DNA of 64,000 bases from Chloroflexota bacterium. GTDB taxonomy: Bacteria > Chloroflexota > Dehalococcoidia > UBA2979. The stretch's first letter is position 1; each line of letters begins with the position of its first letter. The position numbers and the translations under genes are program-made. Under the pieces are notes generated by a model that saw nothing but the letters and a program-made list of their open reading frames with translations, ran no database searches and was not told the origin of the DNA. The stretch spans positions 1 through 64,000 of the forward strand of contig CANJBO010000002.1 in the NCBI GenBank assembly GCA_947472995.1, written 5' to 3'. Below, piece after piece: positions 49,416-58,276 of the stretch.

Positions 49416-50924
49416 TTAGCCCTCGACCTCGACCGGCTCGCGCGCGGGGATCGAGGTGGCCCCGGCCCCGGCGGCACCTCGACGCTGGTGCGTCTCGAGC
49501 AGACGGTCGTGCAGGCCGAGCGTCATGACGAAGCCGAGGAGGCTCAGCGCCGCCATGAAGTAGAACGTCACGTGGAACGCGCGGATCATCTCGCCGAGCG
49601 GCAGCCCCGCCGAGGTGATCGAGGTGTGCGGCGCGGCGCCCTGCCAGCTCAGGCTCAGCGCCAGCACCGTCGTCAGCACCGCGGCGGAGACGCCGCCGTT
49701 GATGCGCTGCGTGACGTTCATCAGCGCCGAGGCGCGCGGCATCTGGCCGTCCTGCACGGTGTTGTACGCGACGGTCTGCACCGTCTGCGCGAAGAGCCCC
49801 AGCGCGAGGCCTCGACCGCCCGCGAGGATCAGCACGGGGACGATGCCCGTCTGGTCATCGACGAAGCTCCACAGCAACGAGGTGATGCAGAGCACCAGCA
49901 GACCGGCGGCGGAGAGCGGGCGCGGGCCGACGCGGTTGTACAGACGGCCCGCGACGTTCATCGCGATGAACGAGACGACCCCCATCGGCAGCAGCGCGAG
50001 ACCGGTCTCGGCCGCGCCCCAGCCATGCCCGAGCTGGAGGAACAGCGAGAGCACGAAGTTCAGGCCGAAGAGGGAGAAGAAGCCGATCAGCTGGATGCCG
50101 GTGGAGAGCCGGAACATCGGGTTGCGGAACAGGCGCAGCTGCAACATCGGATCGGGCTGGTTCAGCTCCACGCGGATGAACGCGAGCAGCGCGAGCACGG
50201 AGAGCGCCAGCAGCGCCGCCGGCAACGGCGCGGTCCACCCCTCGTCCGAGGCGAGGCTGAGGCCGAGGACGAGTGCCGGGAACGCGAGCGCGGAGAGCGC
50301 GAACCCGCGCATATCGAGGCGCGCCTCGTGGCGGATCGGCGTCTCCTTGAGCAGCGCGATCGCCATCAGGATGCCGATCGCGCCGACGGGGATGTTGATC
50401 AGGAAGATCGCGCGCCAGTGCGAGTACTCGGTGATGTAGCCGCCGACGGTGGGGCCGAGGATCGGGCCGAGCAGCACCGGGATGCCGAGCAGCCCCATGA
50501 AGTACGGGCGCTCGAGGGGCGTGATCAGCGTGAACACCAGCGCCATGCCCAGCGGCTGCAGGATGCCGCCGCCGAGGCCCTGCAGGATGCGGAAGCCGAT
50601 GAGACTCGGCATGTCCCACGCCAGCCCGCACAGCGCCGAGCCGAGGGTGAACAGGAACAGCGTGATGATGTACAGGCGCTTCATCCCGACGCGCTCGGCG
50701 AGGAAGCCGGTCAGCGGGATCACCACGGCGAGCGCCATCAGGTATGCCGTGACCACCAATTGCCCCGAGCCGAGGTCGGAGTGGAAGTCCGTGAGCATGC
50801 TGGGCAGGGCGATGTTGATGATCGAGCCGTCGAGGATCGACATGAACGACCCGATAGTGGTGACTGCCAGCGGGAGCCAGCGGGGATCGAACCCTCGAGG
50901 ACGTACTGGCTGCGCGATGGCCAT
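49416..50924 (-). CDS. MFS multidrug exporter, DHA2 (EmrB/QacA-like)
   Basis: The 502-residue protein has 14 helices. It starts LAVTTIGSFMSILDGSIINI, with the L-D-x-x-I-v-N-i-A-L-P motif of DHA2 transporters; G-F-L-A-E-R-V-G-M-K-R follows, then GFRILQGLGGGILQPLG and GPILGPTVGGYI (motif C). EmrB-type proteins export hydrophobic compounds, often with an EmrA adaptor, which is absent here as expected of a single-membrane or stand-alone system. GGGAGATCCC precedes the ATG. A MerR-type dyad lies 81 bases upstream. Confidence 0.92.
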   Translation of the reverse strand: MAIAQPVRPRGFDPRWLPLAVTTIGSFMSILDGSIINIALPSMLTDFHSDLGSGQLVVTAYLMALAVVIPLTGFLAERVGMKRLYIITLFLFTLGSALCGLAWDMPSLIGFRILQGLGGGILQPLGMALVFTLITPLERPYFMGLLGIPVLLGPILGPTVGGYITEYSHWRAIFLINIPVGAIGILMAIALLKETPIRHEARLDMRGFALSALAFPALVLGLSLASDEGWTAPLPAALLALSVLALLAFIRVELNQPDPMLQLRLFRNPMFRLSTGIQLIGFFSLFGLNFVLSLFLQLGHGWGAAETGLALLPMGVVSFIAMNVAGRLYNRVGPRPLSAAGLLVLCITSLLWSFVDDQTGIVPVLILAGGRGLALGLFAQTVQTVAYNTVQDGQMPRASALMNVTQRINGGVSAAVLTTVLALSLSWQGAAPHTSITSAGLPLGEMIRAFHVTFYFMAALSLLGFVMTLGLHDRLLETHQRRGAAGAGATSIPAREPVEVEG

Positions 50925-51004
50925 GGGATCTCCCGGTCTCGTGGGACGGTCTGCCGTCGTCCCTCGGACTTAAGAGATGAGGCTACTGCGCGGAGACCTC
51001 ACTG

Positions 51005-51018
51005 TCACGTCAACGTGA
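51005..51018. promoter_or_regulatory. ACGTCAACGT dyad upstream of the DHA2 exporter gene
   Basis: TCACGT-CA-ACGTGA is a perfect dyad within CCTCACTGTCACG... and GTGAGGG, 81 bases upstream of the exporter ATG and downstream of the sulfur-transporter genes. It shares ACGT-N-AACGT with the site at 43678. MerR-family control is inferred from form only. Confidence 0.45.
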
Positions 51019-51047
51019 GGGTTGATGACGGGCGTGCTGGGCGACCG

Positions 51048-51494
51048 CTAGCCGTCGCCGGTGCCTCGGGCCAGCGGCGGCAGGCCGAGGGGGCGGGCGA
51101 GCCGCGGGTACGAGACGCCGAAGAGCCCCGCGCCGATCAGCGCCCCCGCGAGCGCGGCGATCGCATACACCTTGCCCTCCCCGATGTTCACGAGGATCGG
51201 GCCCGGGCACATCCCCGTGATCGCCCACCCCACGCCGAAGAGCACACCCCCGACGAGGTTGCCTCGATGGAGCGGCTTCAGCTCGATCACGATCGGCGCG
51301 CCGGTCGCGGTGCGGCCGTAGCGCTTGATCAGCAGGATGCCGGGCGCGGTGAGCGCGACGGCGACGCCGATGATCCCGTACAGCTGGAAGTTGGTGAGCA
51401 GGAACATGCCCTGGATGAAGTCGTAGTCGGCGGCGCCCGACCGGCTGAGCACGAAGCCGAACAGCGCGCCGAGGATCGCGTAGACGAGCAGCAT
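51048..51494 (-). CDS. YeeE/YedE-type sulfur transporter, half 2 (DUF6691)
   Basis: The 148-residue membrane protein has four helices. GVGWAITGMCPGPILVNIGEG carries the G-x-C-P-G-P motif whose Cys is part of the thiosulfate path in TsuA/YeeE. Here the usual single long protein is split in two; this is the second half. Its ATG (51494) lies 10 bases after the stop of the first half, with TAGGAGG upstream. The pair probably imports thiosulfate or another small sulfur compound. Confidence 0.88.
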   Translation of the reverse strand: MLLVYAILGALFGFVLSRSGAADYDFIQGMFLLTNFQLYGIIGVAVALTAPGILLIKRYGRTATGAPIVIELKPLHRGNLVGGVLFGVGWAITGMCPGPILVNIGEGKVYAIAALAGALIGAGLFGVSYPRLARPLGLPPLARGTGDG

Positions 51495-51504
51495 CGCGAA
51501 CCTC

Positions 51505-52008
51505 CTAGACGATCACGCGGTAGATGAGGTTGGTGGTGACCAGCCCGGCGACCATGAAGCTGACCGTGCTGACGAGGCTCGGCAGCTCCAGGTTCGACAG
51601 GCCGAAGATGCCGTGGCCGCTGGTGCAGCCGCCCGCCATCCGGGTGCCGAAGCCGATCAGCAGGCCGCCGCCGAACATCCACGCGACCTTGCCCGCCGGG
51701 CCCCAGCCGATGCGCTGATCGAACATGCCGAGCGCCCACGTCGGCGACCAGCCGCCACCGAGCACCGCCGAGACGACGCCGCCTAGCACGAGCCCGACGA
51801 GGAACGGGAGCCGCCATCCGCGACCGGACAGGACGGACGCGCGACGGAAGTACTCGGCGTCGAGCACCAGCGAGCAGACGTCCTCGAACCCCGTCGAGAT
51901 GCCGAGGCGGCGGTTGCTGACGAACAGCAGCACGAGGGTGATCGCAGCGATCGCGGCGCCCGCGATCGCCCAGTGGATGGCGAGGACGTCATTCAGGATG
52001 AGCGTCAT
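51505..52008 (-). CDS. YeeE/YedE-type sulfur transporter, half 1
   Basis: The 167-residue membrane protein has a basic loop after helix 1 (F-V-S-N-R-R-L-G-I-S-T-G) and GTRMAGGCTSGHGIFGLSN, the G-G-C-x-x-G-H-G motif with the conserved Cys of YeeE/YedE transporters. It is the first gene of a two-gene unit with the DUF6691 half. ATG 52008 has GAGAGAGGT 8 bases upstream. No sulfurtransferase or persulfide dioxygenase gene is next to it. Confidence 0.9.
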   Translation of the reverse strand: MTLILNDVLAIHWAIAGAAIAAITLVLLFVSNRRLGISTGFEDVCSLVLDAEYFRRASVLSGRGWRLPFLVGLVLGGVVSAVLGGGWSPTWALGMFDQRIGWGPAGKVAWMFGGGLLIGFGTRMAGGCTSGHGIFGLSNLELPSLVSTVSFMVAGLVTTNLIYRVIV

Positions 52009-52075
52009 GGGAGGTACCTCTCTCCGAGGGCGATGCCTCGGTCGGTACTCCCAGAATACGCCTGTGGTATCCGCA

Positions 52076-52981
52076 CTACCCTCCGCGCACGATCGTGATC
52101 AGCACGGTGAGCGTCAGCATGGACAGCAGCGTCGAGGTGACCACGACGCGCGTGACGAAGGTCGGCACCGCGCGGAACTCGGTCGCCATGATCGTGACGA
52201 TGACGGCGGTCGGCATCGCGGAAAGCACCGTGAGCGTCGCGCGCTCGACGCCGCCGAGGCCGATCGCGGTGCAGACGAACCACGCGACCACCGGCGCGAT
52301 GATCAGCCGGCCCGCGTTCACGCTCACCGTGTCCAGCAGGTGGTCGCGCCCGATCGCGTGCTGCAACTGCAGGCCGAGGACGGCGAGCATGACCGGCACC
52401 GCCGCCGCGGCGAGCGAGGTGATGGGCGCCTCGATCGTGACGGGGAGCGTGATGTTCGTCGCGTTCACGATCAGGCCCGCCCCGGCGGCGTAGAGCGACG
52501 GGTAGCGGAACGGCGCACGCAGCGCCGCCCGCGGCGATCCGCCGGCCATCGAGGCGATCGCGATGCCGAGCGAGTTCGTGAACGTGGCGCCGACGACGAA
52601 GTTCATGACGGCGATGTCGAGGCCCGCCTTGCCGAAGGCGAGCTGCGCGACCGGCAGGCCCATGTTGCCGACGTTCGGCGTCGTCGCGCCGAGCGCGAAC
52701 GCGGCGCGCATCGGCGCGTCGTGACCGACGATCTTCGACCATGCGAACGAGAACGCCCACATCGCGCCGAACGTCGCCGCCATCACCCCGACCACGCGGA
52801 ACGAGGTGTCGGCCGAGACCTCCGTGGTCGCCATCGAGTGGAAGACGAGGGCGGGGCTGAACAGGTAGAACACCAGCGAGGACACCGGTGCAACGGGCAC
52901 GTTCCGCCAGCGACCGACGATGCCGCCCGCGACCGCGACCAGCGCGACCGGGAGCACGACTTCCAGAAAGACCCTGAGCAC
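52076..52981 (-). CDS. AEC-family (auxin efflux carrier-like) transporter
   Basis: The 301-residue protein has about ten helices. ALGATTPNVGNMGLPVAQ in helix 4 is the crossover motif of the AEC/BASS-fold family, and VVAWFVCTAIGLGG with SAMPTAVI in the second half repeats the inverted design. Bacterial AEC members export malonate, malate or other small organic acids. GTG 52981 follows GAGG; the frame continues to 53029 without helix character. It is separated from the upstream gene by hairpin element copy B. Confidence 0.88.
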   Translation of the reverse strand: MLRVFLEVVLPVALVAVAGGIVGRWRNVPVAPVSSLVFYLFSPALVFHSMATTEVSADTSFRVVGVMAATFGAMWAFSFAWSKIVGHDAPMRAAFALGATTPNVGNMGLPVAQLAFGKAGLDIAVMNFVVGATFTNSLGIAIASMAGGSPRAALRAPFRYPSLYAAGAGLIVNATNITLPVTIEAPITSLAAAAVPVMLAVLGLQLQHAIGRDHLLDTVSVNAGRLIIAPVVAWFVCTAIGLGGVERATLTVLSAMPTAVIVTIMATEFRAVPTFVTRVVVTSTLLSMLTLTVLITIVRGG

Positions 52982-53098
52982 GCTTGCCTCGACTCTCGCA
53001 GCCGCGCGATGACGAACGGAGTACAACACCCCGAACGCCGAGCGTCGACCGGCAGCACGTGGCGGCAGCGCAGACTACGACGACGACGGGGCGGCAGA

Positions 53099-53154
53099 CC
53101 TCGAAGCCCGCAGGTCCGAGGCGGGGCGGGCCGGGTATTCCCGGCATGAGCCCC
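53099..53154 (-). repeat. 3'-UTR hairpin element, copy B
   Basis: Beyond the TAA of the 53163 gene, the minus strand has GCCGGG-AATA-CCCGGC (53130-53145), an outer GGGGC/GCCCC pair, and then GACCTGCGGGCTTC and GAGG. Order and sequence match copies A (31791) and C (47809). Confidence 0.7.
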
Positions 53155-53162
53155 AAGAGAAA

Positions 53163-54194
53163 TTACGAGGGGAGCGTGATCTCGATCGTGCGATGGTCGG
53201 GCTGGGTCATCGCGATCGGGGCGAAGTCGCCCAGGTCGGGCAGCCATGTCGTGAGCGGCAGCACGCCTTCGTAGTCCACGGTGAGGTTCAGGATGCCGCG
53301 GAAGAAGCGGCCCACCACGACGCGGCGCACGCCGTGCAGGCCGGTCACCTTCGACTGGAACGCGTGCACCATCGCGAACGAGTCCAGCGGGCCGACGACG
53401 AGCCGAAGCTCCTCGCGCACCAGCGGGCCGAGCAGCCCGCGCTCCTCGACGGCGACGTCACCGACGAGGACGGCGACGGGCTCGGACTCGGGCTCCGCGA
53501 AGGGTTCGAGGGTCAGCGGGGGCGACCACTGCTCACGCGACGGTGCCTCGCGCAGCGCGGAGGCGTGCCCGGCGGCAGACGCTGCCAGCGCCTCGGCGAC
53601 CTCGACCTCGACGGCGGTCGGCTCGACCACGATCGCGTCGGATGGCGCGTCGATCGGCGCATCGAACGACTCGTCGGGCTCGACCAGTGCCTCGCGTGAG
53701 ATCAGGAACGACGGCACGTCGAGGGCGAACTCGGGCGGCGTGCCGTGCGACGCGGAGGTGTCCAGCCGCGCCGCGGGCGTCGCCACGGCCGCGTGCACGT
53801 CCTCGTCGCGCGGGAGCCCGCGACCGAAGATGCGGAGACGCGGGCGCTGCACCGGCGCCTGCTCGATCGGCGGCAGCCCCTCCCGCTCGAGGCGGGCGCG
53901 CGCGGCGGCGAGGCGAGGCGAGACGGTGACCGTCCGGTGCGCGGTGACCTCGACGAGGTCGCCGGCGGCGCCGTCGCTGTCCACCCGCACCTCGAAGCCC
54001 TCGGTCGTCTCGAACGCGTCGAGGAGCGCCGCGCGGTTCGGCGTGTCGACGCTGAACATCCCGACGACGCCGTCCGAGCGCAGCAGCTCGATCGCGTGCC
54101 CGGGCTGCGCCTCGATCGCGGACGCGAACGCCATCAGGTCGACCTGATCGAAGAGTCCCGTCACGGCGAGCGTCAGGCGGGTGGTGCTGGACAC
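53163..54194 (-). CDS. Two-domain acidic protein, unknown function
   Basis: The 343-residue protein has similar domains at its ends: residues 1-70 (T-L-A-V-T-G-L-F-D-Q-V-D-L-M-A-F, then A-I-E-L-L-R-S-D-G) and about 250-343 (R-L-V-V-G-P-L-D-S-F-A-M-V-H-A-F, then V-R-R-V-V-V-G-R-F). Each reads as a beta-alpha-beta ferredoxin-like unit. Between them is a long acidic, Pro/Ala/Glu-rich segment, probably disordered. I recognise no family. GTG 54194 has GGAGGG upstream. The TAA is followed by hairpin element copy B. Confidence 0.7.
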   Translation of the reverse strand: MSSTTRLTLAVTGLFDQVDLMAFASAIEAQPGHAIELLRSDGVVGMFSVDTPNRAALLDAFETTEGFEVRVDSDGAAGDLVEVTAHRTVTVSPRLAAARARLEREGLPPIEQAPVQRPRLRIFGRGLPRDEDVHAAVATPAARLDTSASHGTPPEFALDVPSFLISREALVEPDESFDAPIDAPSDAIVVEPTAVEVEVAEALAASAAGHASALREAPSREQWSPPLTLEPFAEPESEPVAVLVGDVAVEERGLLGPLVREELRLVVGPLDSFAMVHAFQSKVTGLHGVRRVVVGRFFRGILNLTVDYEGVLPLTTWLPDLGDFAPIAMTQPDHRTIEITLPS

Positions 54195-54325
54195 GACCGA
54201 TGGCCCTCCGCTGCACGTGCGACGCGGGATCGAGGCGACGACGCGCACATCCTAATACTCGCCCGGCGCGGCGTCAGCGATCCGGCGTTAACCGATGCCG
54301 GGACGTCGGGCGCCTCGAACGCCGG

Positions 54326-54365
54326 ACACGACGAGGGCGGCCCGGTGGAGCCGCCCTCGTCGTGT
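54326..54365. terminator. Hairpin terminator downstream of the dienelactone hydrolase gene
   Basis: ACACGACGAGGGCGGC (54326-54341) and GCCGCCCTCGTCGTGT (54350-54365) make a perfect 16-bp stem with an 8-base loop, 15 bases past the stop of the minus-strand gene at 54380. The arm core CGAGGGC also occurs in the hairpins at 25906, 36991 and 61953. Confidence 0.85.
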
Positions 54366-54379
54366 GTGCCTGGTGGGCT

Positions 54380-55138
54380 CTAGGAGAGCTTGCGGCCGAA
54401 GAAGTCCCAGATCTTCTCCCAGCCGTCGACGGCCTGCTCCTGCCGGTAGTTCCCGCGGTCGTAGTAGAAGAAGCCGTGTCCCGCGCCGTCATAGCGGTGG
54501 AACTCGTAGTCCTTGCCCGCGGCCTTCAGCGCGGCCTCGTGGGTGTCCACGTCCGCCGGCGAGGGCCGCGCGTCGTCGTTGCCGAAGAGGCCCAGCACCG
54601 GGACGTTGAGACGGTCGGTGTAGTCGATTGGAGCGACCGGCTGGTTCTCCGTGAGCTGGTCCGCGGCCGCGACGACGCCGCCGCCCCACTCGTTCACCAC
54701 CGCGTCCACGCCGGTCGCAAGCGAGGCGACGAGCATCGCGTGGCGGCCGCCGGAGCAGCTGCCGATGACGCCGACCTTGCCGTTGTGGTTGGACTGCGCG
54801 CGCAGGTAGTCGATCGCGCCCTGGCAGTCGCCAACGACCTGCGCGTCCGGCACGCCGCCGGCGGCGCGCACCAGGGCGGCCACCTCGGACGGCACGCCGT
54901 GGCCGGTGCGCTCGTAGAGGTCGGGGCAGATCGCCATGTAGCCGTGGCGGGCGAACTTCAGCGTCGCCTCGTGGTACCAGTCATCCCAGCCGGGCATGTG
55001 GTGGATGAGCACGACGCCCGGGAACGGGCCAGCGCCGGCCGGCTTCGCGACGTACGCGGCGATCGAGTCGCCGTTGTTTCCCTTGATCGTGATGGTCTCG
55101 GACGTGAGACCTTCCTTCTGGTCGGTGGTGTAGGCCAT
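54380..55138 (-). CDS. Dienelactone hydrolase family protein
   Basis: The 252-residue alpha/beta hydrolase has V-G-V-I-G-S-C-S-G-G-R with nucleophile C128, an Asp in F-G-N-D-D-A-R-P-S and His in G-A-G-H-G-F. The Cys-Asp-His triad is that of dienelactone hydrolase, which opens lactone rings in chlorocatechol breakdown, though many homologues act on other esters. I-H-H-M-P-G-W-D-D-W near residue 45 is a common family stretch. GAGAGGGTG precedes the ATG. Confidence 0.92.
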   Translation of the reverse strand: MAYTTDQKEGLTSETITIKGNNGDSIAAYVAKPAGAGPFPGVVLIHHMPGWDDWYHEATLKFARHGYMAICPDLYERTGHGVPSEVAALVRAAGGVPDAQVVGDCQGAIDYLRAQSNHNGKVGVIGSCSGGRHAMLVASLATGVDAVVNEWGGGVVAAADQLTENQPVAPIDYTDRLNVPVLGLFGNDDARPSPADVDTHEAALKAAGKDYEFHRYDGAGHGFFYYDRGNYRQEQAVDGWEKIWDFFGRKLS

Positions 55139-55220
55139 GCGTCACCCTCTCGCGGAGCTGTTCGGCTGATATGAGCGTGTGCAGAGTAACCCGTGGGCCG
55201 GGCCGTGCAAGGTGCGTCCG

Positions 55221-55766
55221 TTAACCGCCCGCCCGCGGCCGAGCACCCGAGTCGCCGAGGAGCCCCGCGGCCTGCCGGATCGCCTCCCGCGCCGCCTCGA
55301 CGCCGGGGCCGGCCGCCTCGAGGTGGCCGAGCGCCGCGGCGAGCAGCCCGCCGAGGTCACCGGCGACGCCCGGGGCCAGCCCGGAGGAAGCCGCCTCGGC
55401 GCGGTCCACGGTCTCGTAGAGGACCGTGAGGTCGGTGCCGTGGATCAGGACACTGCCGCTGTCGCCGATCGGGATCAGCTCCGTGCGGAGGACGGCGGTG
55501 CTGCCGTCCTCGCGCCGGATGCGGCGCACCACGGCGGCGGGGTGCCCCATCTGCGCGCGGCGCATCGCGTCGCCGGGACGCTCGTCCTCCGCGAGGTGAT
55601 CGCGGAAGTGCGTGCCCAGCAGGCGCTCCGGGGCGAAGCCGAAGAACAGCGCGACCGCCTCGTTCACCCAGGTGAAGCGCCCCCGCGCGTCCACGATGCC
55701 GATCGGGTCGCTCGATCCGTTGAGGATCGCGAGGAACTCCGGCGAGCTGACGAGGTCCGACGACAT
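55221..55766 (-). CDS. PAS-domain protein
   Basis: The 181-residue protein has one PAS domain (about residues 8-120): FLAILNGSSDPIGIVDARGRFTWVNEAVALFFGF, then L-L-G-T-H-F-R-D-H, then R-R-E-D-G-S-T-A-V-L-R-T. The rest is an Ala/Gly-rich helix region with no kinase, GGDEF or DNA-binding domain, so it is a stand-alone sensor or a cut-down receptor. Its ATG at 55766 is divergent from the LLM oxidoreductase gene, which might be related in function. Confidence 0.82.
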   Translation of the reverse strand: MSSDLVSSPEFLAILNGSSDPIGIVDARGRFTWVNEAVALFFGFAPERLLGTHFRDHLAEDERPGDAMRRAQMGHPAAVVRRIRREDGSTAVLRTELIPIGDSGSVLIHGTDLTVLYETVDRAEAASSGLAPGVAGDLGGLLAAALGHLEAAGPGVEAAREAIRQAAGLLGDSGARPRAGG

Positions 55767-55887
55767 GGGATCCTGACTGCCTGCGAGCACCTCGTGGCAC
55801 CCGACACGATGGCACGCGCCTGCGCGCGCGGCTCGACCTACTATCGAGACTATCGACGCGACACCGGGTGTGATCGAGGGGGAGACC

Positions 55888-56844
55888 ATGACGGGGACGA
55901 TCGGGGCGGCGATCCAGGCGCTGGATGCGGCGGACTTCGTGGCGCAGGTGCGGCAGGCCGAGGATGCCGGCGTCCCGGTCGCGTGGACGACCATCGGCGG
56001 CGCAGGCGGGGCCGACCCGCTGACCGCGTTCGCGGCGGCGCTCACGGCCACCAGCCGCATCCGCGTGGGCACCGCGATCATCCCGACGTGGCCTCGGCAT
56101 CCCGTGACGATCGCGCAGCAGGCGGCGGCGCTCGCGCAGCTCGGCCCGGGCCGCGTGCGCCTCGGCGTCGGGCCGTCGCACGAGCCGACGATGGTGCGCA
56201 ACTTCGGCGTGCGCTGGGAGGCGCCGCTGACGCAGCTGCGCGAGTACCTGACCGTCATCCGCTCGCTCGCCGACGCCGGTGCGGTGGACTTCGAGGGCCG
56301 TCACGTCACCGCGCGCGCCCAGTGGCGCGAGCCCGTCGCGTTCGAGGTGCTCGCCTCGGCGCTGCGCCCGCGATCGTTCGAGCTGTGCGGCGAGCTGACC
56401 GACGGCGCGATCTCGTGGATGTGCCCGAAGGCGTACCTCGTCGCGGAGGCGCTGCCGGCGATCGAGCGCGGCGCCGAGCGCACCGGCCGCGCCGCCCCGC
56501 CGCTCATCGCGCACGTGCCGGTCGCGGTCAGCACCGACCGCGAGGCGGTGCGCGCCATCGCGCGGCGCCAGCTGGCGGGCTACCAGAGCATCCCGTTCTA
56601 CCTGGCGATGTTCCGGGAGGCCGGCTTCCCGCAGGCCGGCGAGGGCTACTCCGACGAATTGCTGGACGACCTGGTCGTCTCCGGCACCGAGGACGAGGTC
56701 GTGCGACGGCTCCGCTCGTACGTCGAGGCGGGCTGCGGCGAGGTGCTGGCGCACCCGCTGCTGGACCTCGACGACCGCGCGGGGAGCATCGACCGGGCGT
56801 TCCGCGCAGTGGCGGCGACCCAGCGCAGCCTCGACGAGCGCTAG
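55888..56844 (+). CDS. LLM-class (F420-dependent type) oxidoreductase
   Basis: The 318-residue luciferase-like barrel protein shows R-I-R-V-G-T-A-I-I-P-T-W-P-R-H-P, L-G-P-G-R-V-R-L-G-V-G-P-S-H, and a C-terminal D-E-V-V-R-R-L. The T-W-P-R-H-P stretch and the low-F content of FMN enzymes fit the F420-dependent TIGR03564-like group. Substrate unknown. GAGGGGGAG precedes ATG 55888. Its stop overlaps that of the convergent MFS gene. Confidence 0.88.
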   Translation: MTGTIGAAIQALDAADFVAQVRQAEDAGVPVAWTTIGGAGGADPLTAFAAALTATSRIRVGTAIIPTWPRHPVTIAQQAAALAQLGPGRVRLGVGPSHEPTMVRNFGVRWEAPLTQLREYLTVIRSLADAGAVDFEGRHVTARAQWREPVAFEVLASALRPRSFELCGELTDGAISWMCPKAYLVAEALPAIERGAERTGRAAPPLIAHVPVAVSTDREAVRAIARRQLAGYQSIPFYLAMFREAGFPQAGEGYSDELLDDLVVSGTEDEVVRRLRSYVEAGCGEVLAHPLLDLDDRAGSIDRAFRAVAATQRSLDER

Positions 56845-58142
56845 CCGACGGACGCGGTCGAGGCGGCCAGCGCCGCTTCGGCCTCGGCCTCCGCGCGGTG
56901 CTGCTCGATCAGCCGGTCGGGCGCGGTCGCGAGCATGACGAGGGGCACGGACACCAGCGCCGCAGCGGCGGCGACGTACCAGCCGAGCTGGTACGTGCCG
57001 GTGACGTCCACGATGCGCCCGACGACCCACGGCCCGATCGAGCCGCCCGTCGTGCCGATGACCGCGCCGAGCCCGTTCAACGTGCCGAAGTACTTCGTGC
57101 CGAAGTAGTCCGCCATCATCGCCGGCCGGATCGGCATCGTGCCCCCAAAGCCCGGCGCGAGCAGCAGCGTCGCGATCACCGCGTGCTCGAGCGTCCTTGC
57201 CTGCGACAGGACGAGGATGCCCGCCGTCACGAGGATCCCGCAGATCGCGAGCAGCGTGGTCTTGCGCACGCGATCGCCGAGCATCCCCAACCCGACCCGG
57301 CCAAGCAGCGACGCCGTCGTGAGCAGCACGACCGACCACGACGCGTACGCCTTCGACACCCCGAGCTGCTCGAGGAACGGCACCTGGTGCACGAGGAACG
57401 CGGTCGTCGCGAACGAGAGCGCGATCCCGGCGAGGCAGCTGAAGATGAAGGCGCGGGTGCGCAGGGCGCGCATCACCGGGATGCCCCACCGCGTCGAGGC
57501 GGCGACCACACGGCCCTCGGCGTCGCGGTGCTCGCGGCCGTCGATCGGCTGCGGGTGGTCCGCGGGGCGGCTGCGCACCTGCGTCCCGAACGCGACGCCG
57601 ACCGTCACCATCGCGACCACCATGCAGCGCAGCGCGACGCGCCACCCGAACTCCTCGACGATCTCCGCGATGACCACGACCAGGAAGCCACCGAGCGCCC
57701 CGCCGACGGTCGTCATCGACATCGCGAACGAGCGACGGCGCTCGAACCACGTGGCGACGGCGGCCTGCGCGATCTGCCCGCCGGCGCCCGAGGCGCCGAT
57801 CGCGACGACGATCATCGCGGCGTAGAACTGCCAGAGATTCTGGATGAACGACAGGATGAGCACGCCGATGCACGTCATCGTCACGCTGAACATCACCATC
57901 GAGCGCGCGCCGAAGCGGTCGATGCCGATCCCCACGAGCGGCGCGCCGAGGCCGCCGATCTCTGACCGGAGCGAGAAGGCGAGCGCCGTGGCGGCGACCG
58001 TCCACCCGAACTCGTCCCGGATGTCCGTGAAGAACACGCCGAACCCGTAGAAGAACGAGGCGCTGATCGTGAGGATCACCACGCCGCTGGAGCCGACCAC
58101 CAGCCAGCCCTCGTACACGTTGGGAAAGAGTCGACGGATCAT
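56841..58142 (-). CDS. MFS transporter, OFA/monocarboxylate-like
   Basis: The 433-residue, 12-helix protein starts LFPNVYEGWLVVGSSGVV, close to the Y-x-G-W opening of oxalate/formate-type transporters. GIGIDRFGARSMV is loop 2-3, and A-T-W-F-E-R-R-R-S-F-A-M a later family mark. It resembles the 45145 protein in layout. A charged loop near residues 195-215 contains many Asp, His and Arg. It is divergent from the DUF169 gene across 134 bases. Confidence 0.88.
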   Translation of the reverse strand: MIRRLFPNVYEGWLVVGSSGVVILTISASFFYGFGVFFTDIRDEFGWTVAATALAFSLRSEIGGLGAPLVGIGIDRFGARSMVMFSVTMTCIGVLILSFIQNLWQFYAAMIVVAIGASGAGGQIAQAAVATWFERRRSFAMSMTTVGGALGGFLVVVIAEIVEEFGWRVALRCMVVAMVTVGVAFGTQVRSRPADHPQPIDGREHRDAEGRVVAASTRWGIPVMRALRTRAFIFSCLAGIALSFATTAFLVHQVPFLEQLGVSKAYASWSVVLLTTASLLGRVGLGMLGDRVRKTTLLAICGILVTAGILVLSQARTLEHAVIATLLLAPGFGGTMPIRPAMMADYFGTKYFGTLNGLGAVIGTTGGSIGPWVVGRIVDVTGTYQLGWYVAAAAALVSVPLVMLATAPDRLIEQHRAEAEAEAALAASTASVG

Positions 58143-58276
58143 GCGGAGATGCTAACCGCATGTGTCTATCCTGCATCTGCCTTGACGTGGGGATGCCGTC
58201 CGATCGGATGATGGGCGGTGCCTCGGACGTCTTGATGGATGGTCGGCACCTGATCGCACTGAAAGCGGGCGACCTC

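Noticed and set aside
48867..51527. 886-codon plus-strand open frame
   Set aside because: It lies antisense to the GlcG-like, DHA2 and YeeE genes and shows no domain.
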